In this document: piece by piece, positions 24,795 through 38,804 of the stretch
Position numbering within the stretch: the first letter of the stretch is position 1
Layout: each line of letters opens with the position of its first letter
Assembly: GCF_050003625.1 (NCBI RefSeq)
Contig: NC_134397.1
Coordinates: 73,759,551 to 73,823,550, forward strand
DNA length: 64,000 nt
Direction: 5' to 3'
Source of the DNA: Haematobia irritans
Lineage: Eukaryota > Arthropoda > Insecta > Diptera > Muscidae
Notes under the pieces: model-generated
The model's database searches: none
What the model was told of the DNA's origin: nothing
The model's input: only the letters and a program-made list of their open reading frames with translations
Position numbers and translations under genes: made by a program

Positions 24795-27700
24795 TTGGGT
24801 GGATTTTTCGATTTTTTGAGGGTGGTCACGAATTATCGTCCTTTTAGCTCTAGGACGCTTAGTTTAGGAGATATGACCAAAAGAAGTTTTTCATATAAAA
24901 ATTTGTATTTTTTAGGATTTGGGTGGATTTTTCGATTTTTTGAGGGTGGTCACGAATTAAAGCCCTTTTCGCTCTAGGACGCTTAGTTTAGGAGATATGG
25001 CCAAAAGAAGTTTTTCATATAAAAATTTCAATTTTTGTAGGATTTGGGTGGATTTTTCGATTTTTTGAGGGTGGTCACGAATTATCGTCCTTTTCGCTCT
25101 AGGACGCTTAGTTTAGGAGATATGGCCAAAAGAAGTTTTATATATAAAAATTTCAATTTTTTTAGGATTTGGGTGGATTTTTCGATTTTTTTAGGGGTGG
25201 TCACGAATTATCGTCCTTTTCGCTCTAGGACGCTTAGTTTAGGAGATATGACAAAAAGAAGTTTTCCATATAAAAATTTTATTTTTTTTAGGATTTGGGT
25301 GGATTTTTCGATTTTTTTAGGGGTCGTCACGAATTATCGTCCTTTTCGCTCTAGGACGCTTAGTTTAGGAGATATGGCCAAAAGAAGTTTTTCATATAAA
25401 AATTTCATTTTTTTTAAGATTTGGGTGGATTTTTCGATTTTTTTAGGGGTCGTCACGAATTATCGTCCTTTTCGCTCTAGGACGCTTAGTTTAGGAGATA
25501 TGGCCAAAAGAAGTTTTTCATATAAAAATTTCAATTTTTTTAGGATTTGGGTGGATTTTTCGATTTTTTGGGGGTGGTCACGAATTATCGTCCTTTTCGC
25601 TCTAGGACGCTTAGTTTAGGAGATATGACCAAAAGAAGTTTTTCATATAAAAATTTGAATTTTTTTAGGATTTGGGTGGATTTTTCGTTTTTTTGAGGGT
25701 GGTCACGAATTAAAGCCCTTTTCGCTCTAGGACGCTTAGTTTAGGAGATATGGCCAAAAGAAGTTTTTCATATAAAAATTTCAATTTTTGTAGGATTTGG
25801 GTGGATTTTTCGATTTTTTGGGGGTGGTCACGAATTATCGTCCTTTTCGCTCTAGGACGCTTAGTTTAGGAGATATGACCAAAAGAAGTTTTTCATATAA
25901 AAATTTGAATTTTTTTAGGATTTGGGTGGATTTTTCGTTTTTTTGAGGGTGGTCACGAATTAAAGCCCTTTTCGCTCTAGGACGCTTAGTTTAGGAGATA
26001 TGGCCAAAAGAAGTTTTTCATATAAAAATTTCAATTTTTGTAGGATTTGGGTGGATTTTTCGATTTTTTGAGGGTGGTCACGAATTATCGTCCTTTTCGC
26101 TCTAGGACGCTTAGTTTAGGAGATATGGCCAAAAGAAGTTTTTCATATAAAAATTTCAATTTTTTTAGGATTTGGGTGGATTTTTCGATTTTTTGAGGGT
26201 GGTCACGAATTATCGTCCTTTTCGCTCTAGGACGCTTAGTTTAGGAGATATGGCCAAAAGAAGTTTTTCATATAAAAATTTCAATTTTTTTTAGGATTTG
26301 GGTGGATTTTTCGATTTTTTCGAATTATCGTCCTTTTCGCTCTAGGACGCTTAGTTTAGGAGATATGGCCAAAAGAAGTTTTTCATATAAAAATTTCAAT
26401 TTTTTTAGGATTTGGGTGGATTTTTCGATTTTTCGGGGGTGGTCACGAATTATCGTCCTTTTAGCTCTAGGACGCTTAGTTTAGGAGATATGACCAAAAG
26501 AAGTTTTTCATATAAAAATTTGAATTTTTTTAGGATTTGGGTGGATTTTTCGATTTTTTGAGGGTGGTCACGAATTAAAGCCCTTTCACTCTAGAACGCT
26601 TAGTTTAGGAGATATGGCCAAAAGAAGTTTTTCATATAAAAATTTCAATTTTTGTAGGATTTGGGTGGATTTTTCGATTTTTTGAGGGTGTTCACGAATT
26701 ATCGTCCTTTTCGCTCTAGGACGCTTAGTTTAGAAGATATGGCCAAAAGAAGTTTTTCATATAAAAATTTCAATTTTTTTAGGATTTGGGTGGATTTTTC
26801 GATTTTTTGAGGGTGGTCACGAATTATCGTCCTTTTCGCTCTAGGACGCTTAGTTTAGGAGATATGACCAAAAGAAGTTTTTCATATAAAAATTTCAATT
26901 TTTTTAGGATTTGGGTGGATTTTTCGATTTTATGGGGGTGGTTACGAATTATCGTCCTTTTCGCTCTAGGACGCTTAGTTTAGGAGATATGGCCAAACGA
27001 AGTTTTTCATATAAAAATTTCAATTTTTTTAGGATTTGGGTGGATTTTTCGATTTTTTGAGGGTGGTTACGAATTAAAGCCCTTTTCGCTCTAGGACGCT
27101 TAGTTTAGGAGATATGGCCAAAAGAAGTTTTTCATATAAACATTTCAATTTTTTTAGGATTTGGGTGGATTTTTCGATTTTTCGGGGGTGGTCACGAATT
27201 ATCGTCCTTTTCGCTCTAGGACACTTAGTTTAGGAGATATGACCAAAAGAAGTTTTTCATATAAAAATTTGAATTTTTTTACGATTTGGGTGGATTTTTC
27301 GATTTTTTGAGGGTGGTCACGAATTAAAGCCCTTTTCGCTCTAGGACGCTTAGTTTAGGAGATATGGCCAAAAGAAGTTTTTCATATAAAAATTTCAATT
27401 TTTGTAGGATTTGGGTGGATTTTTCGATTTTTTGAGGGTGGTCACGAATTATCGTCCTTTTCGCTCTAGGACGCTTAGTTTAGGAGATATGACCAAAAGA
27501 AGTTTTTCATATAAAAATTTCAATTTTTTTAGGATTTGGGTGGATTTTTCGATTTTTTGAGGGTGGTCACGAATTATCGTCCTTTTCGCTCTAGGACGCT
27601 TAGTTTAGGAGATATGGCCAAAAGAAGGTTTTCATATAAAAATTTCAATTTTTTTAGGATTTGGGTGGATTTTTCGATTTTTTGAGGGTGGTCACGAATT

Positions 27701-27844
27701 ATCGTCCTTTTCGCTCTAGGACGCTTAGTTTCGGAGATATGACCAAACGAAGTTTTTCATATAAAAATTTCAATTTTTGTAGGATTTGGGTGGATTTTTC
27801 GATTTTTTGGGGGTGGTCACGAATTATCGTCCTTTTCGCTCTAG

Positions 27845-27870
27845 GACGCTTAGTTTAGTTTTTCATATAA
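27845..27870 (+). repeat. Monomer lacking the GGAGATATGACC box
   Basis: CTTAGTTTAG is joined straight to TTTTTCATAT, so the GGAGATATGACCAAAAGAAG segment is missing. Comparable private breaks are at 4,684 (GGAGAATTTTTTCATAT) and at 5,689 (AAGAAGTTAGGATTTGGG, which loses the A/T-rich core). Each is seen once. Confidence 0.8.
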
Positions 27871-30103
27871 AAAATTCAATTTTTGTAGGATTTGGGTGGA
27901 TTTTTCGATTTTTTGAGGGTGGTCACGAATTATCGTCCTTTTCGCTCTAGGACGCTTAGTTTAGGAGATATGACCAAAAGAAGTTTTTCATATAAAAATT
28001 TCAATTTTTTTAGGATTTGGGTGGATTTTTCGATTTTTTGAGGGTGGTCACGAATTATCGTCCTTTTCGCTCTAGGACGCTTAGTTTAGGAGATATGGCC
28101 AAAAGAAGGTTTTCATATAAAAATTTCAATTTTTTTAGGATTTGGGTGGATTTTTCGATTTTTTGAGGGTGGTCACGAATTATCGTCCTTTTCGCTCTAG
28201 GACGCTTAGTTTAGGAGATATGACCAAACGAAGTTTTTCATATAAAAATTTCAATTTTTGTAGGATTTGGGTGGATTTTCGATTTTTTTAGGGGAGGTCA
28301 CGAATTATCGTCCTTTTCGCTCTAGGACGCTTAGTTTAGGAGATATGACAAAAAGAAGTTTTTCATATAAAAATTTCAATTTTTTTAGGATTTGGGTGGA
28401 TTTTTCGATTTTTTGAGGGTGATCACGAATTATCGTCCTTTTCGCTCTAGGACGCTTAGTTTAGGAGATATGGCCAAAAGAAGTTTTTCATATAAAAATT
28501 TCAATTTTTTTTAGGATTTGGGTGGATTTTTCGATTTTTTCGAATTATCGTCCTTTTCGCTCTAGGACGCTTAGTTTAGGAGATATGGCCAAAAGAAGTT
28601 TTTCATATAAAAATTTCAATTTTTTTAGGATTTGGGTGGATTTTTCGATTTTTCGTGGGTGGTCACGAATTATCGTCCTTTTAGCTCTAGGACGCTTAGT
28701 TTAGGAGATATGACCAAAAGAAGTTTTTCATATAAAAATTTGAATTTTTTTAGGATTTGGGTGGATTTTTCGATTTTTTGAGGGTGGTCACGAATTAAAG
28801 CCCTTTTCACTCTAGGACGCTTAGTTTAGGAGATATGGCCAAAAGAAGTTTTTCATATAAAAATTTCAATTTTTGTAGGATTTGGGTGGATTTTTCGATT
28901 TTTTGAGGGTGGTCACGAATTATCGTCCTTTTCGCTCTAGGACGCTTAGTTTAGGAGATATGACCAAAAGAAGTTTTTCATATAAAAATTTGAATTTTTT
29001 TAGGATTTGGGTGGATTTTTCGATTTTTTGAGGGTGGTCACGAATTAAAGCCCTTTTCACTCTAGGACGCTTAGTTTAGGAGATATGGCCAAAAGAAGTT
29101 TTTCATATAAAAATTTCAATTTTTGTAGGATTTGGGTGGATTTTTCGATTTTTTGAGGGTGGTCACGAATTATCGTCCTTTTCGCTCTAGGACGCTTAGT
29201 TTAGGAGATATGGCCAAAAGAAGTTTTTCATATAAAAATTTCAATTTTTTTAGGATTTGGGTGGATTTTTCGATTTTTTTAGGGGTGGTCACGAATTATC
29301 GTCCTTTTCGCTCTAGGACGCTTAGTTTAGGAGATATGACAAAAAGAAGTTTTTCATATAAAAATTTCAATTTTTTTAGGATTTGGGTGGATTTTTCGAT
29401 TTTTTGAGGGTGGTCACGAATTAAAACCCTTTTCGCTCTAGGACGCTTAGTTTAGGAGATATGGCCAAAAGAAGTTTTTCATATAAAAATTTCAATTTTT
29501 TTAGGATTTGGGTGGATTTTTCGATTTTTTGGGGGTGGTTACGAATTATCGTCCTTTTCGCTCTAGGACGCTTAGTTTAGGAGATATGGCCAAAAGAAGT
29601 TTTTTATATAAACATTTCAATTTTTTTAGGATTTGGGTGGATTTTTCGATTTTTTGAGGGTGGTCACGAATTAAAGCCCTTTTCGCTCTAGGACGCTTAG
29701 TTTAGGAGATATGGCCAAAAGAAGTTTTTCATATAAAAATTTCAATTTTTGTAGGATTTGGGTGGATTTTTCGATTTTTTGAGGGTGGTCACGAATTATC
29801 GTCCTTTTCGCTCTAGGACGCTTAGTTTAGGAGATATGACAAAAAGAAGTTTTTCATATAAAAATTTAAATTTTTTTAGGATTTGGGTGGATTTTTCGAT
29901 TTTTTGAGGGTGGTCACGAATTATCGTCCTTTTCGCTCAAGGACGCTTAGTTTAGGAGATATGACCAAAAGAAGTTTTTCATATAAAAATTTCAATTTTT
30001 TTAGGATTTGGGTGGATTTTTCGATTTTTTGAGGGTGGTCACGAATTATCGTCCTTTTCGCTCTAGGACGCTTAGTTTAGGAGATATGACCAAAAGAAGT
30101 TTT

Positions 30104-30114
30104 AAAAAAAAAAA
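30104..30114 (+). repeat. 11-base A run replacing the TCATATA box
   Basis: TTTTTCATATAAAAA is changed to TTTT followed by eleven A, with no change in length. Five clustered substitutions towards A in one monomer are unlike the scattered changes elsewhere. Confidence 0.8.
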
Positions 30115-31439
30115 TTTGAATTTTTTTAGGATTTGGGTGGATTTTTCGATTTTTTGAGGGTGGTCACGAATTAAAGCCCTTTTCGCTCTAGGACGCTTAG
30201 TTTAGGAGATATGGCCAAAAGAAGTTTTTCATATAAAAATTTCAATTTTTGTAGGATTTGGGTGGATTTTTCGATTTTTTGAGGGTGGTCACGAATTATC
30301 GTCCTTTTCGCTCTAGGACGCTTAGTTTAGGAGATATGGCCAAAAGAAGGTTTTCATATAAAAATTTCAATTTTTTTAGGATTTGGGTGGATTTTTCGAT
30401 TTTTTTCGAACTATCGTCCTTTTCGCTCTAGGACGCTTAGTTTAGGAGATATGGCCAAAAGAAGTTTTTCATATAAAAATTTCAATTTTTTTAGGATTTG
30501 GGTGGATTTTTCGATTTTTCGGGGGTGGTCACGAATTATCGTCCTTTTAGCTCTAGGACGCTTAGTTTAGGAGATATGACCAAAAGAAGTTTTTCATATA
30601 AAAATTTCAATTGTTTGTGGGATTTGGGTGGATTTTTCGATTTTTTGGGGGTGGTTACGAATTATCGTCCTTTTCGCTCTAGGACGCTTAGTTTAGGAGA
30701 TATGGCCAAAAGAAGTTTTTCATATAAAAATTTCAATTTTTTTAGGATTTGGGTGGATTTTTCGATTTTTTGAGGGTGGTTACGAATTAAAGCCCTTTTC
30801 GCTCTAGGACGCTTAGTTTAGGAGATATGGCCAAAAGAAGTTTTTCATATAAACATTTCAATTTTTTTAGGATTTGGGTGGATTTTTCGATTTTTCGGGG
30901 GTGGTCACGAATTATCGTCCTTTTCGCTCTAGGACGCTTAGTTTAGGAGATATGACCAAAAGAAGTTTTTCATATAAAAATTTGAATTTTTTTAGGATTT
31001 GGGTGGATTTTTCGATTTTTTGAGGGTGGTCACGAATTAAAGCCCTTTTCGCTCTAGGACGCTTAGTTTAGGAGATATGGCCAAAAGAAGTTTTTCATAT
31101 AAAAATTTCAATTTTTGTAGGATTTGGGTGGATTTTTCGATTTTTTGAGGGTGGTCACGAATTATCGTCCTTTTCGCTCTAGGACGCTTAGTTTAGGAGA
31201 TATGGCCAAAAGAAGTTTTTCATATAAAAATTTCAATTTTTGTAGGATTTGGGTGGATTTTTCGATTTTTTGAGGGTGATCACGAATTATCGTCCTTTTC
31301 GCTCTAGGACGCTTAGTTTAGGAGATATGGCCAAAAGAAGTTTTTCATATAAAAATTTCAATTTTTTTAGGATTTGGGTGGATTTTTCGATTTTTTTCGA
31401 ACTATCGTCCTTTTCGCTCTAGGACGCTTAGTTTAGGAG

Positions 31440-33110
31440 ATATGGCCAAAAGAAGTTTTTCATATAAAAATTTCAATTTTTTTAGGATTTGGGTGGATTT
31501 TTCGATTTTTTGAGGGTGGTCACGAATTATCGTCCTTTTCGCTCTAGGACGCTTAGTTTCGGAGATATGACCAAACGAAGTTTTTCATATAAAAATTTCA
31601 ATTTTTGTAGGATTTGGGTGGATTTTTCGATTTTTTTAGGGGAGGTCACGAATTATCGTCCTTTTCGCTCTAGGACGCTTAGTTTAGGAGATATGACAAA
31701 AAGAAGTTTTTCATATAAAAATTTCAATTTTTTTAGGATTTGGGTGGATTTTTCGATTTTTTGAGGGTGATCACGAATTATCGTCCTTTTCGCTCTAGGA
31801 CGCTTAGTTTAGGAGATATGGCCAAAAGAAGTTTTTCATATAAAAATTTCAATTTTTTTAGGATTTGGGTGGATTTTTCGATTTTTTCGAATTATCGTCC
31901 TTTTCGCTCTAGGACGCTTAGTTTAGGAGATATGGCCAAAAGAAGTTTTTCATATAAAAATTTCAATTTTTTTAGGATTTGGGTGGATTTTTCGATTTTT
32001 CGGGGGTGGTCACGAATTATCGTCCTTTTAGCTCTAGGACGCTTAGTTTAGGAGATATGACAAAAAGAAGTTTTTCATATAAAAATTTCAATTTTTTTAG
32101 GATTTGGGTGGATTTTTCGATTTTTTGAGGGTGATCACGAATTATCGTCCTTTTCGCTCTAGGACGCTTAGTTTAGGAGATATGGCCAAACGAAGTTTTT
32201 CATATAAAAATTTAAATTTTTGTAGGATTTGGGTGGATTTTTCGATTTTTTGAGGGTGGTCACGAATTATCGTCCTTTTCGCTCTAGGACGCTTAGTTTA
32301 GGAGATATGGCCAAAAGAAGTTTTTCATATAAAAATTTCAATTTTTTTAGGATTTTGGTGGATTTTTCGATTTTTTTAGGGGTGGTCACGAATTATCGTC
32401 CTTTTCGCTCTAGGACGCTTAGTTTAGGAGATATGACAAAAAGAAGTTTTTCATATAAAAATTTCAATTTTTTTAGGATTTGGGTGGATTTTTCGATTTT
32501 TTGAGGGTGATCACGAATTATCGTCCTTTTCGCTCTAGGACGCTTAGTTTAGGAGATATGGCCAAAAGAAGTTTTTCATATAAAAATTTCAATTTTTTTA
32601 GGATTTGGGTGGATTTTTCGATTTTTTGGGGGTGGTTACGAATTATCGTCCTTTTCGCTCTAGGACGCTTAGTTTAGGAGATATGGCCAAAAGAAGTTTT
32701 TTATATAAAAATTTCAATTTTTTTAGGATTTGGGTGGATTTTTCGATTTTTTGAGGGTGGTCACGAATTAAAGCTCTTTTCGCTCTAGGACGCTTAGTTT
32801 AGGAGATATGGCCAAAAGAAGTTTTTCATATAAAAATTTCAATTTTTGTAGGATTTGGGTGGATTTTTCGATTTTTTGAGGGTGGTCACGAATTATCGTC
32901 CTTTTCGCTCTAGGACGCTTAGTTTAGGAGATATGACCAAAAGAAGTTTTTCATATAAAAATTTAAATTTTTTTAGGATTTGGGTGGATTTTTCGATTTT
33001 TTGAGGGTGGTCACGAATTATCGTCCTTTTCGCTCAAGGACGCTTAGTTTAGGAGATATGGCCAAAAGAAGTTTTTCATATAAAAATTTCAATTTTTTTA
33101 GGATTTGGGT
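31440..33110 (+). repeat. 2.74-kb duplicated segment, copy 1
   Basis: Ordered private markers here recur about 2,742-2,743 bp later. They are TTAGTTTCGGAGATATG with CCAAACGAAG (31,555), the linker AGGGGAGGTCACG (31,637), a 114-bp monomer (31,885), CGGGGGTGG with TTTTAGCTC, AAAGCTCTTTTCGC (32,770) and CGCTCAAGGACGC (33,031). One-base differences in T-run length change the offset from 2,742 to 2,743. Confidence 0.85.
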
Positions 33111-34181
33111 GGATTTTTCGATTTTTTAGGGGTGGTCACGAATTATCGTCCTTTTCGCTCTAGGACGCTTAGTTTAGGAGATATGACCAAAAGAAGTTTT
33201 TCATATAAAAATTTGAATTTTTTTAGGATTTGGGTGGATTTTTCGATTTTTTGAGGGTGGTCACGAATTAAAGCCCTTTTCGCTCTAGGACGCTTAGTTT
33301 AGGAGATATGGCCAAAAGAAGTTTTTCATATAAAAATTTCAATTTTTGTAGGATTTGGGTGGATTTTTCGATTTTTTGAGGGTGGTCACGAATTATCGTC
33401 CTTTTCGCTCTAGGACGCTTAGTTTAGGAGATATGGCCAAAAGAAGTTTTTCATATAAAAATTTCAATTTTTTTAGGATTTGGGTGGATTTTTCGATTTT
33501 TTAGGGGTGGTCACGAATTATCGTCCTTTTCGATCTAGGACGCTTAGTTTAGGAGAATGACAAAAAGAAGTTTTTCATATAAAAATTTCAATTTTTTTAG
33601 GATTTGGGTGGATTTTTCGATTTTTTGAGGGTGATCACGAATTATCGTCCTTTTCGCTCTAGGACGCTTAGTTTAGGAGATATGGCCAAAAGAAGTTTTT
33701 CATATAAAAATTTCAATTTTTTTAGGATTTGGGTGGATTTTTCGATTTTTTGAGGGTGATCACGAATTATCGTCCTTTTCGCTCTAGGACGCTTAGTTTA
33801 GGAGATATGGCCAAAAGAAGTTTTTCATATAAAAATTTCAATTTTTTTAGGATTTGGGTGGATTTTTCGATTTTTTTAGGGGTGGTCACGAATTATCGTC
33901 CTTTTCGCTCTAGGACGCTTAGTTTAGGAGATATGACAAAAAGAAGTTTTTCATATAAAAATTTCAATTTTTTTAGGATTTGGGTGGATTTCTCGATTTT
34001 TTTAGGGGTGGTCACGAATTATCGTCCTTTTCGCTCTAGGACGCTTAGTTTAGGAGATATGGCCAAAAGAAGTTTTTCATATAAAAATTTCAATTTTTTT
34101 AGGATTTGGGTGGATTTTTCGATTTTTTGGGGGTGGTTACGAATTATCGTCCTTTTCGCTCTAGGACGCTTAGTTTAGGAG

Positions 34182-35855
34182 ATATGGCCAAAAGAAGTTT
34201 TTCATATAAAAATTTCAATTTTTTTAGGATTTGGGTGGATTTTTCGATTTTTTGAGGGTGGTCACGAATTATCGTCCTTTTCGCTCTAGGACGCTTAGTT
34301 TCGGAGATATGACCAAACGAAGTTTTTCATATAAAAATTTCAATTTTTGTAGGATTTGGGTGGATTTTTCGATTTTTTTAGGGGAGGTCACGAATTATCG
34401 TCCTTTTCGCTCTAGGACGCTTAGTTTAGGAGATATGGCAAAAAGAAGTTTTTCATATAAAAATTTCAATTTTTTTAGGATTTGGGTGGATTTTTCGATT
34501 TTTTGAGGGTGATCACGAATTATCGTCCTTTTCGCTCTAGGACGCTTAGTTTAGGAGATATGGCCAAAAGAAGTTTTTCATATAAAAATTTCAATTTTTT
34601 TTAGGATTTGGGTGGATTTTTCGATTTTTTCGAATTATCGTCCTTTTCGCTCTAGGACGCTTAGTTTAGGAGATATGGCCAAAAGAAGTTTTTCATATAA
34701 AAATTTCAATTTTTTTAGGATTTGGGTGGATTTTTCGATTTTTCGGGGGTGGTCACGAATTATCGTCCTTTTAGCTCTAGGACGCTTAGTTTAGGAGATA
34801 TGACAAAAAGAAGTTTTTCATATAAAAATTTCAATTTTTTTAGGATTTGGGTGGATTTTTCGATTTTTTGAGGGTGATCACGAATTATCGTCCTTTTCGC
34901 TCTAGGACGCTTAGTTTAGGAGATATGGCCAAAAGAAGTTTTTCATATAAAAATTTCAATTTTTGTAGGATTTGGGTGGATTTTTCGATTTTTTGAGGGT
35001 GGTCACGAATTATCGTCCTTTTCGCTCTAGGACGCTTAGTTTAGGAGATATGGCCAAAAGAAGTTTTTCATATAAAAATTTCAATTTTTTTAGGATTTGG
35101 GTGGATTTTTCGATTTTTTTAGGGGTGGTCACGAATTATCGTCCTTTTCGCTCTAGGACGCTTAGTTTAGGAGATATGACAAAAAGAAGTTTTTCATATA
35201 AAAATTTCAATTTTTTTAGGATTTGGGTGGATTTTTCGATTTTTTTAGGGTGATCACGAATTATCGTCCTTTTCGCTCTAGGACGCTTAGTTTAGGAGAT
35301 ATGGCCAAAAGAAGTTTTTCATATAAAAATTTCAATTTTTTTAGGATTTGGGTGGATTTTTCGATTTTTTGGGGGTGGTTACGAATTATCGTCCTTTTCG
35401 CTCTAGGACGCTTAGTTTAGGAGATATGGCCAAAAGAAGTTTTTTATATAAAAATTTCAATTTTTTTAGGATTTGGGTGGATTTTTCGATTTTTTGAGGG
35501 TGGTCACGAATTAAAGCTCTTTTCGCTCTAGGACGCTTAGTTTAGGAGATATGGCCAAAAGAAGTTTTTCATATAAAAATTTCAATTTTTGTAGGATTTG
35601 GGTGGATTTTTCGATTTTTTGAGGGTGGTCACGAATTATCGTCCTTTTCGCTCTAGGACGCTTAGTTTAGGAGATATGACCAAAAGAAGTTTTTCATATA
35701 AAAATTTAAATTTTTTTAGGATTTGAGTGGATTTTTCGATTTTTTGAGGGTGGTCACGAATTATCGTCCTTTTCGCTCAAGGACGCTTAGTTTAGGAGAT
35801 ATGGCCAAAAGAAGTTTTTCATATAAAAATTTCAATTTTTTTAGGATTTGGGTGG
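34182..35855 (+). repeat. 2.74-kb duplicated segment, copy 2
   Basis: This holds the same marker order as 31,440-33,110: TTTCGGAGATATG at about 34,299, AGGGGAGGTCACG at about 34,380, the 114-bp monomer at about 34,625, AAAGCTC at about 35,513 and CGCTCAAGG at about 35,774. It diverges after about 35,855, where AATTGTCGTCC replaces the AGGGGTGGTCACG type. A single-copy relative of the first markers (TTTCGGAGATATG) is at about 27,729. Confidence 0.85.
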
Positions 35856-36095
35856 ATTTTTCGATTTTTTGAGGGTGGTCACGAATTGTCGTCCTTTTCG
35901 CTCTAGGACGCTTAGTTTAGGAGAATGACAAAAAGAAGTTTTTCATATAAAAATTTCAATTTTTTTAGGATTTGGGTGGATTTTTCGATTTTTTGAGGGT
36001 GGTCACGAATTGTCGTCCTTTTCGCTCTAGGACGCTTAGTTTAGGAGAATGACAAAAAGAAGTTTTTCATATAAAAATTTCAATTTTTTTAGGAT

Positions 36096-36970
36096 TTGGG
36101 TGGATTTTTCGATTTTTTGAGGGTGATCACGAATTATCGTCCTTTTCGCTCTAGGACGCTTAGTTTAGGAGATATGACAAAAAGAAGTTTTTCATATAAA
36201 AATTTCAATTTTTTAGGATTTGGGTGGATTTTTCGATTTTTTGAGGGTGATCACGAATTATCGTCCTTTTCGCTCTAGGACGCTTAGTTTAGGAGATATG
36301 GCCAAAAGAAGTTTTTCATATAAAAATTTCAATTTTTTTAGGATTTGGGTGGATTTTTCGATTTTTTTAGGGGTGGTCACGAATTATCGTCCTTTTCGCT
36401 CTAGGACGCTTAGTTTAGGAGATATGACAAAAAGAAGTTTTTCATATAAAAATTTCAATTTTTTTAGGATTTGGGTGGATTTTTCGATTTTTTGAGGGTG
36501 ATCACGAATTATCGTCCTTTTCGCTCTAGGACGCTTAGTTTAGGAGATATGACAAAAAGAAGTTTTTCATATAAAAATTTCAATTTTTTAGGATTTGGGT
36601 GGATTTTTCGATTTTTTGAGGGTGATCACGAATTATCGTCCTTTTCGCTCTAGGACGCTTAGTTTAGGAGATATGGCCAAAAGAAGTTTTTCATATAAAA
36701 ATTTCAATTTTTTTAGGATTTGGGTGGATTTTTCGATTTTTTTAGGGGTGGTCACGAATTATCGTCCTTTTCGCTCTAGGACGCTTAGTTTAGGAGATAT
36801 GACAAAAAGAAGTTTTGCATATAAAAATTTCAATTTTTTTAGGATTTGGGTGGATTTCTCGATTTTTTTAGGGGTGGTCACGAATTATCGTCCTTTTCGC
36901 TCTAGGACGCTTAGTTTAGGAGATATGGCCAAAAGAAGTTTTTCATATAAAAATTTCAATTTTTTTTAGG
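36096..36970 (+). repeat. 375-bp (three-monomer) tandem duplication
   Basis: A three-monomer block recurs at 36,096 and 36,471. It has the linker GGTGATCACG with ATGACA and a shortened AATTTTTTAGG, then GGTGATCACG with ATGGCC, then AGGGGTGGTCACG with ATGACA. The offset is exactly 375 bp. A third occurrence starts at 37,579. Confidence 0.83.
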
Positions 36971-38460
36971 ATTTGGGTGGATTTTTCGATTTTTTCGAAT
37001 TACGAATTATCGTCCTTTTCGCTCTAGGACGCTTAGTTTAGGAGATATGGCCAAAAGAAGTTTTTCATATAAAAATTTCAATTTTTTTAGGATTTGGGTG
37101 GATTTTTCGATTTTTTGAGGGTGGTCACGAATTAAAGCCCTTTTCGCTCTAGGACGCTTAGTTTAGGAGATATGGCCAAAAGAAGTTTTTCATATAAAAA
37201 TTTCAATGGATTTTTCGATTTTTTGAGGGTGGTGGTCACGAATTAAAGCCCTTTTCGCTCTAGGACGCTTTGTTTAGGAGATATGGCTAAAAGAAGTTTT
37301 TCATATAAAAATTTCAATTTTTGTAGGATTTGGGTGGATTTTTCGATTTTTTGAGGGTGGTCACGAATTATCGTCCTTTTCGCTCTAGGACGCTTAGTTT
37401 AGGAGATATGGCCAAAAGAAGTTTTTCATATAAAAATTTCAATTTTTTTAGGATTTGGGTGGATTTTTCGATTTTTTGAGGGTGGTCACGAATTGTCGTC
37501 CTTTTCGCTCTAGGACGCTTAGTTTAGGAGAATGACAAAAAGAAGTTTTTCATATAAAAATTTCAATTTTTTTAGGATTTGGGTGGATTTTTCGATTTTT
37601 TGAGGGTGATCACGAATTATCGTCCTTTTCGCTCTAGGACGCTTAGTTTAGGAGATATGACAAAAAGAAGTTTTTCATATAAAAATTTCAATTTTTTAGG
37701 ATTTGGGTGGATTTTTCGATTTTTTGAGGGTGATCACGAATTATCGTCCTTTTCGCTCTAGGACGCTTAGTTTAGGAGATATGGCCAAAAGAAGTTTTTC
37801 ATATAAAAATTTCAATTTTTTTAGGATTTGGGTGGATTTGTCGATTTTTTTAGGGGTGGTCACGAATTATCGTCCTTTTCGCTCTAGGACGCTTAGTTTA
37901 GGAGATATGACAAAAAGAAGTTTTGCATATAAAAATTTCAATTTTTTTAGGATTTGGGTGGATTTCTCGATTTTTTTAGGGGTGGTCACGAATTATCGTC
38001 CTTTTCGCTCTAGGACGCTTAGTTTAGGAGATATGGCCAAAAGAAGTTTTTCATATAAAAATTTCAATTTTTTTAGGATTTGGGTGGATTTTTCGATTTT
38101 TTGGGGGTGGTTACGAATTATCGTCCTTTTCGCTCTAGGACGCTTAGTTTAGGAGATATGGCCAAAAGAAGTTTTTCATATAAAAATTTCAATTTTTTTA
38201 GGATTTGGGTGGATTTTTCGATTTTTTGAGGGTGGTCACGAATTAAAGCCCTTTTCGCTCTAGGACGCTTAGTTTAGGAGATATGGCCAAAAGAAGTTTT
38301 TCATATAAAAATTTCAATGGATTTTTCGATTTTTTGAGGGTGGTGGTCACGAATTAAAGCCCTTTTCGCTCTAGGACGCTTTGTTTAGGAGATATGGCTA
38401 AAAGAAGTTTTTCATATAAAAATTTCAATTTTTTTTAGGATTTGGGTGGATTTTTCGATT
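36470..38460 (+). repeat. About 1,110-bp tandem duplication
   Basis: Private markers recur in order at offsets of 1,108-1,111 bp: AGTTTTGCATATA (36,811 and 37,919), GGATTTCTCG (36,851 and about 37,960), and the deletion junction TTTCAATGGATTTTTCG with a doubled GGTGGTGGTCACG (37,201 and 38,312). The offset changes because the first copy carries an odd short monomer, TCGAATTACGAATTATCG, at about 36,996. Confidence 0.85.
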
Positions 38461-38804
38461 TTTTGAGGGTGGTTACGAATTATCGTGCTTTTCGCTCTAG
38501 GACGCTTAGTTTAGGAGATATGGCCAAAAGAAGTTTTTCATATAAACATTTCAATTTTTTTAGGATTTGGGTGGATTTTTCGATTTTTCGGGGGTGGTCA
38601 CGAATTATCGTCCTTTTAGCTCTAGGACGCTTAGTTTAGGAGATATGACCAAAAGAAGTTTTTCATATAAAAATTTGAATTTTTTTAGGATTTGGGTGGA
38701 TTTTTCGATTTTTTGAGGGTGGTCACGAATTAAAGTCCTTTTAGCTCTAGGACGCTTAGTTTAGGAGATATGACCAAAAGAAGTTTTTCATATAAAAATT
38801 TCAA

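Noticed and set aside
25044..25619. 191-codon open frame and many 60-150-codon frames on the plus strand
   Set aside because: They begin mostly at TTG in TTGGGTGG, repeat the same roughly 42-residue unit, end where the 125-bp register shifts, and have no domain or start context. They are by-products of the satellite.
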